This document shows, in pieces, positions 54,392 to 63,445 of a stretch of DNA of 64,000 bases (position 1 is its first letter; every line of letters starts with the position of its first letter). Source of the stretch: Limnohabitans sp. (lineage in GTDB: Bacteria; Pseudomonadota; Gammaproteobacteria; Burkholderiales; Burkholderiaceae_C); contig JAHEBO010000016.1 of assembly GCA_024642215.1 (NCBI GenBank), positions 3,241 through 67,240 of the forward strand, given 5' to 3'. Made by a program: the position numbers and the translations under genes. The notes beneath the pieces were generated by a model. It made no database searches, was not told where the DNA came from, and worked only from the letters and a program-made list of their open reading frames with translations.

Positions 54392-55234
54392 TTAAATGCG
54401 GCTCATCGCCTCGCCCATGTGAAGTGGGCGGGTGCTGAGCCAATCTGTAGGAAACTGAATGCTGTTTTGCGGAAACAGCATGACCACGGTGGAGCCCAAC
54501 AAAAAGCGGCCCATCTCTTCACCTTTTTGAAGCTTGACATCTTGCGTGTCGTAGCGCCATTCGCGCACCATGCCAGGACGCGGCGGATTCACTTGACCGT
54601 GCCAAACCGTGGCCATGCTGCCCACAATGGTGGCACCCACCAAGACCAACACCATCGGTCCTTGTTCAGTTTCAAACTCGCACACCACGCGCTCGTTGCG
54701 TGCAAACAAACCAGGCACACCCCGGGCTGTGGTGGGATTGACCGAAAACAAATCGCCAGGCACGTGAATCATCCGCAGCAGCTTGCCGGCAATGGGCATG
54801 TGAATGCGGTGATAGTCGCGTGGACTTAAGTACAAAGTGGCGAACTGACCATTTTGAAATTGCGCAGCCAAGTTCTCATCGCCGCCGACCAATGTGCGGG
54901 TGCTGTAGTGATGGCCTTTGGCTTGAAAAATTTGATCTTTGTCGATGGGCCCACATTGGCTGATGGCGCCATCCACAGGGCAGACCCAGGTGCTGGACGC
55001 CACAGGACGTGCACCGTCTCTCAAGGGGCGTGTGAAAAATTCGTTGAAGCTTTTGTAGTGGGCGGGGTCGGCATGCACCGCTTCATCCAAGTTGACGTTG
55101 TAGCGCTTCACAAAGCGCTTGATCACCCACGTGGTCAATCCGCCCCATTCTGCACTGGCCAAACGCCCAGCCAGCCGGGTCATGGCCTGTTTGGGCATGA
55201 GGTATTGCGGCAATACTGCCAATTGATCAGACAC
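54392..55234 (-). CDS. psd: Phosphatidylserine decarboxylase proenzyme
   Basis: Psd makes phosphatidylethanolamine in the inner membrane. The 280-residue proenzyme has the LGST self-cleavage motif (246-249) where Ser248 becomes the pyruvoyl group, plus the upstream FFTRPLRDGARPV, YLSPRDYHRIHMPI and VNPTTARGVPGLFARNERVV regions. Length is normal. It is a monocistronic gene by spacing; the convergent kup ends seven bases away. Confidence 0.95.
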   Translation of the reverse strand: MSDQLAVLPQYLMPKQAMTRLAGRLASAEWGGLTTWVIKRFVKRYNVNLDEAVHADPAHYKSFNEFFTRPLRDGARPVASSTWVCPVDGAISQCGPIDKDQIFQAKGHHYSTRTLVGGDENLAAQFQNGQFATLYLSPRDYHRIHMPIAGKLLRMIHVPGDLFSVNPTTARGVPGLFARNERVVCEFETEQGPMVLVLVGATIVGSMATVWHGQVNPPRPGMVREWRYDTQDVKLQKGEEMGRFLLGSTVVMLFPQNSIQFPTDWLSTRPLHMGEAMSRI

Positions 55235-55330
55235 AGGGGCTCCCTCGATTCACATGGGGACCTATTGTAGAAGGGTAGAAGGCTTGCAAGGCGTCACTTT
55301 GAAGCCTGCAAGTGTTTCAAGGGCCGCTTC

Positions 55331-56386
55331 TTAGAACTCTTGGTAAAAGCCCAAAGCACGCTGTGTGGGGGCATCGTCCACATGGAACAGGTAGGCATTG
55401 CCGTTGCTGGCGCGGTGTTGGATGTGCGCATGGGTCGGAATGGCCACGGTGTCACCTTCTGACCATTTCAACGTGACGCCATCAATCTCGGATTCGCCGC
55501 GGCCTTCAATGACGTGCATCACCGAGCTGGCCGAACGTGGGCGAGGATTGAAGTCCAAGCCATCTCTGAGCAGCTGTGCAGAAAAGCCCAAGGTGGGCAA
55601 ACAAGGGGCGCCTGTTTCTGGGTTGACGTAGGCCAACTGGACCGCCGCCTCTTTTGGCGTACCTTTGTCGAGGGCATTCAAGGCTTCGCGTACATCGACC
55701 CAAGGGTAGCGAATTTGAGGGTATGGGGCACGCGTCGCTTGGCTCAGTGACCCAAAGGGCACCAAACCTGCACGCCGGTACTTGGTTTGAGATGCATCCA
55801 AATCAGGGCTGGCGTTTTGCGAAGGCCCCTCAATGGCGTATGACGCTTCCATGCTGTAGACCATGGGCAAATCCAATGCATCCAGCCACACCACGGGGCC
55901 TTTGCCTTCATGGCCGTGTTCGTGCCACAAACCGGCGGGGGTCAAAATCAAATCGCCTTTGTGCATCGGGCACTTTTCGCCTTGCACCGTGGTGAAACCG
56001 CCTTCGCCTTCCACCACAAAGCGAACAGCGCTGGGTGTGTGGCGGTGGTTGGGTGCGACTTCGCCAGGCAAGATCAGCTGCATGCCCACATAAATGGTGG
56101 GCGTGGCCACCAGTTTCTCTATGCCGTGGCCAGGGTTGCACAAGACCAAGACCCGGCGTTCAGCCTTTTCAATGGGCGTCAAATCGCCTGCTCGCATCAA
56201 TTGGGGGCGAACATCTTTGTAGTGCCACACAAAAGGCTGGGTCGCGCGGGCGGGTTTGCCGCGTGGCAGCAGACCGCGCAATTGTGGCCACAAGGGTGCA
56301 ATCGACAGGGCCGTCATGTCTGCGATGTAGTCTGCAGGCAGATCTTCTAAGCGTCCCAAGGCATCGGCGTGGTTGGAGGGGTTCAT
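55331..56386 (-). CDS. Gentisate 1,2-dioxygenase
   Basis: This bicupin enzyme opens the ring of gentisate (2,5-dihydroxybenzoate) to maleylpyruvate using Fe(II). The 351 residues show the metal site His114/His116 (PNHRHTPSAVRFVVEGEGGF) and HEHGHEG in the first cupin, and a second cupin with GRGESEIDG near the C-terminus. Maleylpyruvate isomerase and fumarylpyruvate hydrolase are not nearby. Its promoter overlaps a palindrome, suggesting repression released by an aromatic effector. Confidence 0.92.
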   Translation of the reverse strand: MNPSNHADALGRLEDLPADYIADMTALSIAPLWPQLRGLLPRGKPARATQPFVWHYKDVRPQLMRAGDLTPIEKAERRVLVLCNPGHGIEKLVATPTIYVGMQLILPGEVAPNHRHTPSAVRFVVEGEGGFTTVQGEKCPMHKGDLILTPAGLWHEHGHEGKGPVVWLDALDLPMVYSMEASYAIEGPSQNASPDLDASQTKYRRAGLVPFGSLSQATRAPYPQIRYPWVDVREALNALDKGTPKEAAVQLAYVNPETGAPCLPTLGFSAQLLRDGLDFNPRPRSASSVMHVIEGRGESEIDGVTLKWSEGDTVAIPTHAHIQHRASNGNAYLFHVDDAPTQRALGFYQEF

Positions 56387-56425
56387 GATGTGATGGGTCC
56401 AGTAAGAGGTGGCAACAGTCTTTTA

Positions 56426-56441
56426 ATAAGTATACATATTG
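56426..56441. promoter_or_regulatory. Palindromic operator at the gentisate dioxygenase promoter
   Basis: AATAAGTATACATATT is a 16-base dyad (14 of 16 positions symmetric) centred on GTATAC. It overlaps the predicted -10 element of the gentisate dioxygenase promoter, the usual place for a MarR- or GntR-type repressor. No such regulator is encoded beside it. Confidence 0.45.
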
Positions 56442-56457
56442 ATGCTGTTTTCACAAG
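56430..56457 (-). promoter_or_regulatory. Gentisate dioxygenase promoter
   Basis: On the minus strand TTGTGA (56452-56457) and TATACT (56430-56435) are 16 bases apart, a good sigma-70 match. Transcription would start near 56423, about 37 bases before the gene start. Confidence 0.6.
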
Positions 56458-56543
56458 GCCTGCGACACGTCCTGCGTCAAATAGGAGACGGATTCGCGCT
56501 GGGGGTCAGCTGGGTCAAAGGATCGGCGAGGCACAATCAAGGG

Positions 56544-57473
56544 ATGACTGATTTATTGAGCGTAAAAAACCTCGTCAAACGCTTTGGCGACAACACGGTG
56601 GTGAACGATTTGTCGTTCAACATCGCGCCTGGCGAGTGCCTGGGCGTGATTGGCCCCAACGGTGCTGGTAAAACCACCACGCTGCGCATGTGCTTGGGCT
56701 TGACCACCCCCGATGCTGGCAGCATCACGTACTTTGACAATTTGTCGATGCCCCAAGATGCATTGGCCATCAAGTCAAGGTTAGGCGTGGTGGCGCAGAT
56801 GGACACCCTCGATCCCGACTTCACGGCGGAAGAAAACCTGCTGGTCTATGGCCGCTACTTCGGCATGAAAGACCGCGACATCAAAGCGCGCATTGCACCG
56901 CTCTTAGAGTTTGGCGCCTTGACCAGCAAGGCCAAAGCCAAACCCGGTGAATTGTCTGGCGGTATGAAACGCCGCTTGAGCTTAGCGCGCGCACTCATCA
57001 ACCAACCGCAAATGTTGATGTTGGATGAGCCCACCACGGGTCTCGACCCACAGGCGCGGCATTTGATGTGGGAGCGTTTGCAAATGCTGATGCAAGAAGG
57101 CAAATCGATTTTGCTCACGACGCATTTCATGGATGAAGCCGAACGTTTGTGTGACCGTTTGTTGGTCATTGACCATGGCAAAAAAATTGCCGAAGGCAAA
57201 CCACGCGATTTGATTGCGCAGCATCTCGAGCCCGATGTGGTGGAACTGTATGGCCAAGGCGCATTGGCATTGGCCGCAGAAGATTCGCCGCTCAGGCAAC
57301 ATGCGGCAAGGGTTGAGGTCAGTGGCGAGACGGTGTTTTTCTACACCTCGGAAGCCAAACCTTTGTTGGTGGCTTTGCAAGCCTGGCCTCACATTCGCAG
57401 TCTGCACCGCCCTGCCAATTTAGAGGATTTATTTTTGAAACTCACCGGTCGACAAATCAGGGAGAACGCATGA
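56544..57473 (+). CDS. ABC exporter ATP-binding protein, NodI-like
   Basis: This 309-residue ABC ATPase has Walker A GPNGAGKT (37-44), the LSGGMKRRL signature, Walker [12 protein letters not shown] and the C-terminal regulatory extension typical of NodI/DrrA-type proteins. The ATG at 56544 matches the normal start; upstream in-frame codons to 56439 look non-homologous. It pairs with the overlapping permease. NodI/NodJ export modified chitin oligosaccharides in rhizobia; here the cargo is unknown, and no nod genes exist. Confidence 0.87.
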   Translation: MTDLLSVKNLVKRFGDNTVVNDLSFNIAPGECLGVIGPNGAGKTTTLRMCLGLTTPDAGSITYFDNLSMPQDALAIKSRLGVVAQMDTLDPDFTAEENLLVYGRYFGMKDRDIKARIAPLLEFGALTSKAKAKPGELSGGMKRRLSLARALINQPQMLMLDEPTTGLDPQARHLMWERLQMLMQEGKSILLTTHFMDEAERLCDRLLVIDHGKKIAEGKPRDLIAQHLEPDVVELYGQGALALAAEDSPLRQHAARVEVSGETVFFYTSEAKPLLVALQAWPHIRSLHRPANLEDLFLKLTGRQIRENA

Positions 57474-58285
57474 TGAACACACACCATGTGACTCCTTCTG
57501 TGTGGGCGCCGCCGCAACTCTCGATGCGCTGGTGGCCCGTTTTCTTGCGCAATTTGTTGGTGTGGCGCAAGTTGGCCATTCCCAGTTTGGTGGGCAATAT
57601 TGCTGAACCACTCATGTGGTTGGTGGCCTTTGGTTATGGCCTGGGCGCCTTGGTGGGCGAAGTGAACGCCGGGGGGCAGCAAGTGCCCTACATTTTGTTT
57701 TTGGCCAGCGGCAGCATTTGCATGAGCGCCATGAATGCGGCGTCGTTTGAGGCTTTGTATTCGGCATTCTCACGCATGCACATGCAAAAAACCTGGGACG
57801 GCATCATGAACGCGCCGGTGCGCCTTGACGATGTGGTGATGGCTGAGATGCTGTGGGCAGCTTACAAAGCCATCTTCACCGTCACAGCCATCATGGTGGT
57901 GATGTTGGCGCTGGGCATCACGCACAGTTGGAAGTTGATCTTGGCATGGCCCATCCTGTGGTTGGTGGGTGTCACCTTCAGTTGTATCGCCTTGATTTTC
58001 AATGCCTTGGCCAAAGGCTATGACTTCTTCACCTACTACTTCACCTTGTTCCTCACGCCCATGATGTTTTTGTCGGGCATTTATTTTCCGCGCACGCAAT
58101 TGCCGGAGTGGCTGCAAATCATCACGTCCTATTTGCCGTTAACGGCTGCCGTTGAAATGGTGCGTCCTTTGTTCTTAGATCAATGGCCCCAGCATTTTGT
58201 GGGCAACTTGTGCCTGTTGTTGGGCGTGGCTGCCAGTGCGTTCTGGATTGCATTGGCCTTAACGCGCAAACGATTCAGAGCATGA
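57470..58285 (+). CDS. ABC-2 type exporter permease, NodJ-like
   Basis: This 271-residue membrane permease has six hydrophobic segments of the ABC2 family, with [27 protein letters not shown] and [15 protein letters not shown] characteristic of NodJ/DrrB proteins. It overlaps the ATPase gene (ATGA) and forms a simple two-gene exporter. In proteobacteria these pairs are often called NodIJ-like without nodulation function. Confidence 0.87.
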   Translation: MMNTHHVTPSVWAPPQLSMRWWPVFLRNLLVWRKLAIPSLVGNIAEPLMWLVAFGYGLGALVGEVNAGGQQVPYILFLASGSICMSAMNAASFEALYSAFSRMHMQKTWDGIMNAPVRLDDVVMAEMLWAAYKAIFTVTAIMVVMLALGITHSWKLILAWPILWLVGVTFSCIALIFNALAKGYDFFTYYFTLFLTPMMFLSGIYFPRTQLPEWLQIITSYLPLTAAVEMVRPLFLDQWPQHFVGNLCLLLGVAASAFWIALALTRKRFRA

Positions 58286-58340
58286 TGAGGCGCATCGTGG
58301 CATCTGCATTTTCTTTTATCAACTTTTCATTTTTCAAATC

Positions 58341-59189
58341 ATGATCATTCAAAAAGTAGGCATCATTGGCGCAGGCACCATGGGCAACGGCATTGCGCAA
58401 GCATGTGCCGTGGCAGGCATTCCCGTGGTGATGGTAGACATTTCTGAAGCGGCAGTGGCCAAAGGCATTGCCACGGTGTCGGGCAGTTTGGACCGTTTGC
58501 TCAAAAAAGAAAAAATCACCGAAGCCGACAAGGCTTCTGCGCTGGCGAAAATTCAAGGCAGTACCCGGTATGAAGATTTGATGAGCGCCGATTTGGTGAT
58601 TGAGGCGGCCACTGAAAACCAAGACCTCAAAGTCAAAATCTTGAAGCAACTCGATGCTTTGTTGGCGCCCGAAGTCATCATCGCATCCAACACTTCTTCC
58701 ATTTCCATCACGCAGTTGGCGGCGGTCACCACTCGTGCAGACCGCTTCATTGGCATGCACTTTTTCAACCCTGTGCCCATGATGGCTTTGGTTGAAATCA
58801 TTCGCGGTTTGCAAACCAGCGATGCCACGCACGATGCGGTGCACGCGTTGGCCACTGCTTTGGGCAAGACGCCAATCACTGTCAAGAACGCGCCAGGTTT
58901 TGTGGTCAATCGCATTTTGGTGCCCATGATCAATGAAGCCCTGTTTGTGTTGTCTGAAGGTTTGGCCACACCCGATGACATCGACGCCGGCATGAAGCTT
59001 GGCTGCAATCAACCCATTGGCCCTCTGGCCTTGGCCGACATGATTGGCTTGGATGTGTGTTTGGCTGTGATGGAGGTGTACCTCAAAGAATTCGGCGACA
59101 GCAAATACCGTCCTTGTCCCTTGCTCAAAGAGCTGGTGGCGGCTGGTCGCCTAGGCCGTAAAACCGGTCATGGCGTATACCAATATTGA
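58341..59189 (+). CDS. 3-hydroxybutyryl-CoA dehydrogenase
   Basis: This NAD(P)-dependent enzyme oxidises 3-hydroxyacyl-CoA in short-chain beta-oxidation or runs in reverse for PHB/butyrate-type routes. The 282 residues have the GAGTMGNG dinucleotide motif (10-17), MHFFNPVPMMALVEIIRG and the NRILVPMINEA C-terminal motif of the PaaH/HbdA family. It is followed by a crotonase gene in the same direction after 54 bases. Whether it is PaaH or an HbdA homologue cannot be told. Confidence 0.9.
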   Translation: MIIQKVGIIGAGTMGNGIAQACAVAGIPVVMVDISEAAVAKGIATVSGSLDRLLKKEKITEADKASALAKIQGSTRYEDLMSADLVIEAATENQDLKVKILKQLDALLAPEVIIASNTSSISITQLAAVTTRADRFIGMHFFNPVPMMALVEIIRGLQTSDATHDAVHALATALGKTPITVKNAPGFVVNRILVPMINEALFVLSEGLATPDDIDAGMKLGCNQPIGPLALADMIGLDVCLAVMEVYLKEFGDSKYRPCPLLKELVAAGRLGRKTGHGVYQY

Positions 59190-59243
59190 TTTAAAACAAG
59201 TTCACTTGGCGCGTCTCTCTTTAACCTGCAAGCAAGGTTCTCT

Positions 59244-60047
59244 ATGACAACAATTCACCCAGAAGGCAGCATCGACTTGGACGTGCGGGACGGCGTGTTG
59301 TTGATCGGCATCAACCGACCCAACAAGCGCAACGGCTTTACGCCCAAGATGTACCGCGAGTTAGGCGAGGCTTATACACGCCTAGACGACGATGCTTCGT
59401 TGCGTGTGGGCGTGTTGCATGCCATGGGGGATCACTTCACAGCCGGCCTTGATTTGCCCACCATTGCACCCCTCATGCAGCGCGGCGAAAAAGCCGTGCC
59501 GCTGGGTTTGGTCGATCCGCTCAACTTGGGCATGGAGGGCTATCGCCGCCGCACCAAACCCATGGTGGTGGCGGTGCAGGGCATTACCTACACCTTGGGC
59601 ATTGAGTTGATGCTGGCCGCCGACATTGTGGTGGCCGCCGACAATTGCCGTTTCTCTCAACTAGAAGTGAAGCGCGGCATCATGGCCACCGGCGGGGCCA
59701 CCTTGCGAATGGCTGAGCGTGCCGGCATGGGCAATGCCTTGCTGCATTTGCTCACCGGTGATGAATTCAGCAGCGCAGAAGCTTTGCGTTTGAATTTTGT
59801 GCAACGCGTGGTGCCTGCAGGTGAACAACTGAACGAAGCGTTGAAGATTGCAACAGCCATTGCCGCGCAAGCACCCTTGGCGGTGGTGGCCACACGCCAA
59901 AGTGTTTTGAAAGCGGTGGAGCAAGGTCCTTTGGTGGCCATGCACGAATTCATCTCGGTGCAAAAAACACTCTCCAACAGCGAAGACGCCAAAGAAGGTG
60001 TGCAGTCCTTCATTGAAAAACGCAACGCACGCTTCACTGGAAAATGA
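59244..60047 (+). CDS. Enoyl-CoA hydratase/isomerase family (crotonase) protein
   Basis: This 267-residue crotonase-fold protein has the oxyanion-hole pairs around HFTAGLDLPTIAP and VQGITYTLGIELMLAADIVVAAD. The usual catalytic Glu positions near the second oxyanion hole are replaced in part, so it may be a hydratase, isomerase or hydrolase. It likely acts with the upstream hydroxyacyl-CoA dehydrogenase. It ends 4 bases before the GTG of the phosphoesterase gene. Confidence 0.85.
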   Translation: MTTIHPEGSIDLDVRDGVLLIGINRPNKRNGFTPKMYRELGEAYTRLDDDASLRVGVLHAMGDHFTAGLDLPTIAPLMQRGEKAVPLGLVDPLNLGMEGYRRRTKPMVVAVQGITYTLGIELMLAADIVVAADNCRFSQLEVKRGIMATGGATLRMAERAGMGNALLHLLTGDEFSSAEALRLNFVQRVVPAGEQLNEALKIATAIAAQAPLAVVATRQSVLKAVEQGPLVAMHEFISVQKTLSNSEDAKEGVQSFIEKRNARFTGK

Positions 60048-60051
60048 CGTT

Positions 60052-60804
60052 GTGAAAATTGCACTGCTCTCAGACATTCATGCCAACCTGCAAGCGCTCA
60101 ACGCGTGCATGGCGCATGCAAAGACGCAGGGCGTTGAGCGTTGGGCTTTGTTGGGTGATTTGGTCGGTTATGGCGGTAACCCGCAAGAGGTGGTGGACAT
60201 CGCCATGCAATTGGCCGATGAGGGTGCTTGGGTCATTCAAGGCAACCACGATGCCATGGCCGTCAAGCCGCCTGTCGATGATCAGAGTTTAGGCAGCAGT
60301 ACCGCGCAGTGGACCTTTGAACAATTGGGCGCTTCTCAGCGCGGATTCTTAAAGTCCTTGCCCTTAACGGCTCTGTCGGGACCCCTCTTGTTGGTGCACG
60401 CCAGTGCGCATGCCCCCGATCGTTGGCACTATGTCGATTCTGAGCGCGCCGCCGATTTGTGCGCAGACCATGCACTCCAAAACTTCGATGCACGCCATGT
60501 GGTGGTCGGGCATGTGCATCAGCAAACGGTCTATTACCGCGGCACTGGGCACAGCATGATGAAGTTCGATCCCACCGCGGGTGTGCATGTGCCCATGCCT
60601 TCGCATCGTCGGTGGGTGGTCACTGTGGGGTCGGTGGGGCAGCCCCGCGATCACAAACCCGAAGCCATGTACGCCCTCTACGATGATGTGGCGGGGCGCA
60701 TGACATTTCACCGTGTGGCCTATGACCATCAGGCGGCTGCAAATGCCATTCGTGATGCCGGCTTGCCCGAATTCTTTGCTGAACGATTGGCGTTGGGACG
60801 ATGA
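60052..60804 (+). CDS. Metallophosphoesterase (YfcE/calcineurin-like, PP-superfamily)
   Basis: This 250-residue phosphatase domain has all superfamily motifs: SDIHAN (Asp8, His10), GDLVGYGG (35 on), GNHDAM (64-67) and GHVHQQ near the C-terminus. Start is GTG 60052, four bases after the crotonase stop, with no earlier in-frame ATG that fits. It overlaps the following kinase gene by ATGA. A phosphatase next to two kinases suggests a reversible phosphorylation module. Confidence 0.85.
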   Translation: MKIALLSDIHANLQALNACMAHAKTQGVERWALLGDLVGYGGNPQEVVDIAMQLADEGAWVIQGNHDAMAVKPPVDDQSLGSSTAQWTFEQLGASQRGFLKSLPLTALSGPLLLVHASAHAPDRWHYVDSERAADLCADHALQNFDARHVVVGHVHQQTVYYRGTGHSMMKFDPTAGVHVPMPSHRRWVVTVGSVGQPRDHKPEAMYALYDDVAGRMTFHRVAYDHQAAANAIRDAGLPEFFAERLALGR

Positions 60805-62267
60805 AACTTTTAAATCCTGGCCATGTCATCGATGGCTTTGAAATTGAAGAATGCCTGCATGCCGGCGGCATGGCGCACATCTACACCGTTCAATATGCCT
60901 TGAGCAAAGACGGTACGCGCCGCGAATCAGAGTTTTCGATGGCCATGAAAATACCGCGCATGACGGCGGGTGATGGTGCGGAGAACATTGTCAGCTTTGA
61001 AGTTGAACAACAAATTTTGCCCGCACTCACTGGCACACATGTGCCGCGCTTTGTGGCGGCTGGCGATTTGTCGCGCACCCCCTATTTGGTCATGGAATAT
61101 GTGAAGGCCACCACGCTGGAAGTCTGGGCGGAAAATTTCCACAAAGAGACTTTTCAAACAGGCTTGCATGACAGAGCCATTGCGCGCTTGGGCGCCGAGT
61201 TGGCGCATGCCGTCAACAGTTTACACAAACAAAATGTCTGCCATTTAGATCTGAAGCCGGCCAATGTGTTGATCAAGCCCAATGGCAAAGTCGTCTTGTT
61301 GGATTTTGGCTTGTCGTGCCACGCGCATTACCCTGACTTGCTGGCGGAAGAAATGCGCAAAGCTGTCGGTTCGCCTGCTTGGATTGCGCCAGAGCAAGTG
61401 GTGGGTGTGCGCGGCGATCCACGCTCTGACATTTTTGCCATGGGTGTGATGCTCTATGAATTGGCCACTGGCGAACTGCCATTTGGTGAACCTGCCACAG
61501 CAGCTGGCATGCGCCAACGTTTGTGGATGGACCCAGTGCCGCCGCGCAAACGCAACCCCAATGTGCCCGAGTGGTTGCAAGAAGTGATTTTGAAATGTCT
61601 GCACCCAGAGGCGGCCAAACGCTACCCATCGGCTGCCCACTTGGCCATGGACTTGAGCAACCCCGATCAAATTCGCATTACCGAACGCGGTCGGCAAATC
61701 AAGGGCACAGGCTTCAAAGAACATTTCAAACGTTGGCTCAAAGCGGCCGGCATGCACTACCAGCCAAGTCCGCTGCCGTCCAAGCAAATCAAAGAAGTGC
61801 CGATCTTGATGGTCGCTTTGCCACATGCCGATGTGAGTGATGCCACTTGGTACTCACTGCGAGAAGCGGTGGACCGCTCATTGGGCATTCGGCCCGGTGC
61901 CCGCTTGGCATGCGTCACGGTCATATCACCCAGCGACACCAGCAGCACCGAATCACACAAAAGTGAAAGCAAAGTGCACCGCATGCACTTGGCACGCATG
62001 CAACAATGGTCGCAAGGCCTCGACTTGCACGACCATCAAATCTCGTTTCATGTGTTGGAAGCCAGCGATGTGGCCCATGCCTTGGTCACTTACGCTGAAG
62101 GCAATGAAGTGAGCATGATCATCATGGGTGCAGCCACGCATGGCTTGCAAATGCAACGCTTTGTGGCCACCGTGCCCATCAAAGTGGCCATGGAGGCACC
62201 ATGCACCGTCATTTTGGTGAAACAAGATGTGCCGTTTGAATTTTTAGGAAAACTGAATGACGAATGA
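60801..62267 (+). CDS. Ser/Thr protein kinase fused to a universal stress protein domain
   Basis: This 488-residue protein joins an N-terminal Hanks-type kinase (about 10-290) to a USP domain (about 335-480). The kinase has the G-loop AGGMAHIY, Lys50, CHLDLKPANV (Asp150, Asn155) and DFG (168-170). The HRD arginine is Leu149, so it is a non-RD kinase likely independent of activation-loop phosphorylation. The USP part ends with MGAATHGLQMQRFVATV...APCTVILV, where the second Gly of the ATP-binding motif is missing, so nucleotide binding there is doubtful. No TM helix is visible. It overlaps both neighbours. Confidence 0.88.
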   Translation: MKLLNPGHVIDGFEIEECLHAGGMAHIYTVQYALSKDGTRRESEFSMAMKIPRMTAGDGAENIVSFEVEQQILPALTGTHVPRFVAAGDLSRTPYLVMEYVKATTLEVWAENFHKETFQTGLHDRAIARLGAELAHAVNSLHKQNVCHLDLKPANVLIKPNGKVVLLDFGLSCHAHYPDLLAEEMRKAVGSPAWIAPEQVVGVRGDPRSDIFAMGVMLYELATGELPFGEPATAAGMRQRLWMDPVPPRKRNPNVPEWLQEVILKCLHPEAAKRYPSAAHLAMDLSNPDQIRITERGRQIKGTGFKEHFKRWLKAAGMHYQPSPLPSKQIKEVPILMVALPHADVSDATWYSLREAVDRSLGIRPGARLACVTVISPSDTSSTESHKSESKVHRMHLARMQQWSQGLDLHDHQISFHVLEASDVAHALVTYAEGNEVSMIIMGAATHGLQMQRFVATVPIKVAMEAPCTVILVKQDVPFEFLGKLNDE

Positions 62268-63387
62268 TCTCCCACAAGGGCCAACCGCGTGGGACGCTTT
62301 GCATCCTTATGCCTCGCTCACACCCGATGCCGTTCTCGATGCATTGGCCGACATTGGCCTGATGGGCGATGGCCGCCTCACGGCACTCAGCTCCTACGAA
62401 AATCGCGTCTATCAAATTCAACTTGAAACCGAGCGAGCACCCACACAAACAAACGGCACACCCGTGCCTGACAGTGTGGTTGCCAAATTTTATCGGCCTG
62501 GCCGATGGACCGATGCGCAGATTCAAGAAGAGCACGACTTTGCGGCAGAGTTGGTTGCGGCTGAAGTGCCCGTGGTGCCACCTTTGCATTTGCAAGGACA
62601 TACCTTGCATCACAAGCCCTTTGCGGAAAGTCTTTCAAACACTGCTGCACCTGGCCAAGCTTTTCAGGGGTTCTCCTATTCTGTGAGCGAACGCCGCGGA
62701 GGTCGCCCACCTGAATTGGACGACGACGAGGTGTTGGAATGGATCGGCCGATTTTTGGCGCGCATTCATACCGTGGGCGCTGCCAAGCCATTTCACAACC
62801 GTCCATCACTCAGCATCGACACTTTCATGCAAGAGCCCAAGGATTGGTTGTTTGCCCACAAAGCCATCCCAATGGAAGTCGAGCGCGCATGGCAAGACGC
62901 CTGGCAACAGGCCCTGGACGTGATGCATGCCGCTGGCTTAGGGTCTGCGCATGGCAGTGATTGGCCGCATTTTCAAATGTTGCGTTTGCATGGCGATTGC
63001 CACCCCGGCAATATTTTGTGGACGCCTGCAGATTTGCCAGGTGGCGGCCCACACTTTGTGGACTTAGACGATGCGCGCATGGGCCCTGCCGTGCAAGACC
63101 TGTGGATGCTGTTGTCAGGCGATCGCAAACAGCGCTCCGGTCAGCTCAGCATGTTGCTGGACGGGTATGAGCAAGTGCGTGATTTTGATCGGCGCGAATT
63201 GGCCTTGATTGAGCCGCTGCGCACCCTGCGCTTGGTGCACTACAGCGCGTGGTTGGCCCGTCGCTGGGACGATCCGATTTTCCCAATTAACTTTCCGTGG
63301 TTTGGTACGCCCGATTACTGGCGTGGCCAAGTTCAAATGTTGGAAGAGCAGATCGAGCAAATGCAAGAGCCACTGTTGGTGGTTTGA
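62257..63387 (+). CDS. srkA: Stress response Ser/Thr protein kinase SrkA (YihE/RdoA)
   Basis: SrkA is an APH-fold kinase that protects against oxidative-stress death in E. coli. The 376 residues carry the ALSSYENRVYQIQLE start, VVAKFYRPGRWTDAQIQEEHDF, and the APH catalytic motif RLHGDCHPGNILWTPADLPGGGPHFVDLDDA. Length matches the family. It starts 11 bases inside the preceding kinase-USP gene. In enterics it precedes dsbA; here it closes a phosphatase-kinase-kinase operon. Confidence 0.93.
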   Translation: MTNDLPQGPTAWDALHPYASLTPDAVLDALADIGLMGDGRLTALSSYENRVYQIQLETERAPTQTNGTPVPDSVVAKFYRPGRWTDAQIQEEHDFAAELVAAEVPVVPPLHLQGHTLHHKPFAESLSNTAAPGQAFQGFSYSVSERRGGRPPELDDDEVLEWIGRFLARIHTVGAAKPFHNRPSLSIDTFMQEPKDWLFAHKAIPMEVERAWQDAWQQALDVMHAAGLGSAHGSDWPHFQMLRLHGDCHPGNILWTPADLPGGGPHFVDLDDARMGPAVQDLWMLLSGDRKQRSGQLSMLLDGYEQVRDFDRRELALIEPLRTLRLVHYSAWLARRWDDPIFPINFPWFGTPDYWRGQVQMLEEQIEQMQEPLLVV

Positions 63388-63395
63388 GCAGAAAC

Positions 63396-63423
63396 GAACA
63401 AGCCGCCCGAAGGCGGCTTGTTC
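63396..63423. terminator. Bidirectional hairpin between srkA and htpG
   Basis: A 12-bp perfect stem GAACAAGCCGCC / GGCGGCTTGTTC with CGAA tetraloop lies between the convergent srkA and htpG stops. T-runs are short, so termination strength is uncertain, but no other candidate exists. Confidence 0.75.
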
Positions 63424-63445
63424 ATTGAAATGCAAATGGTTTGAA

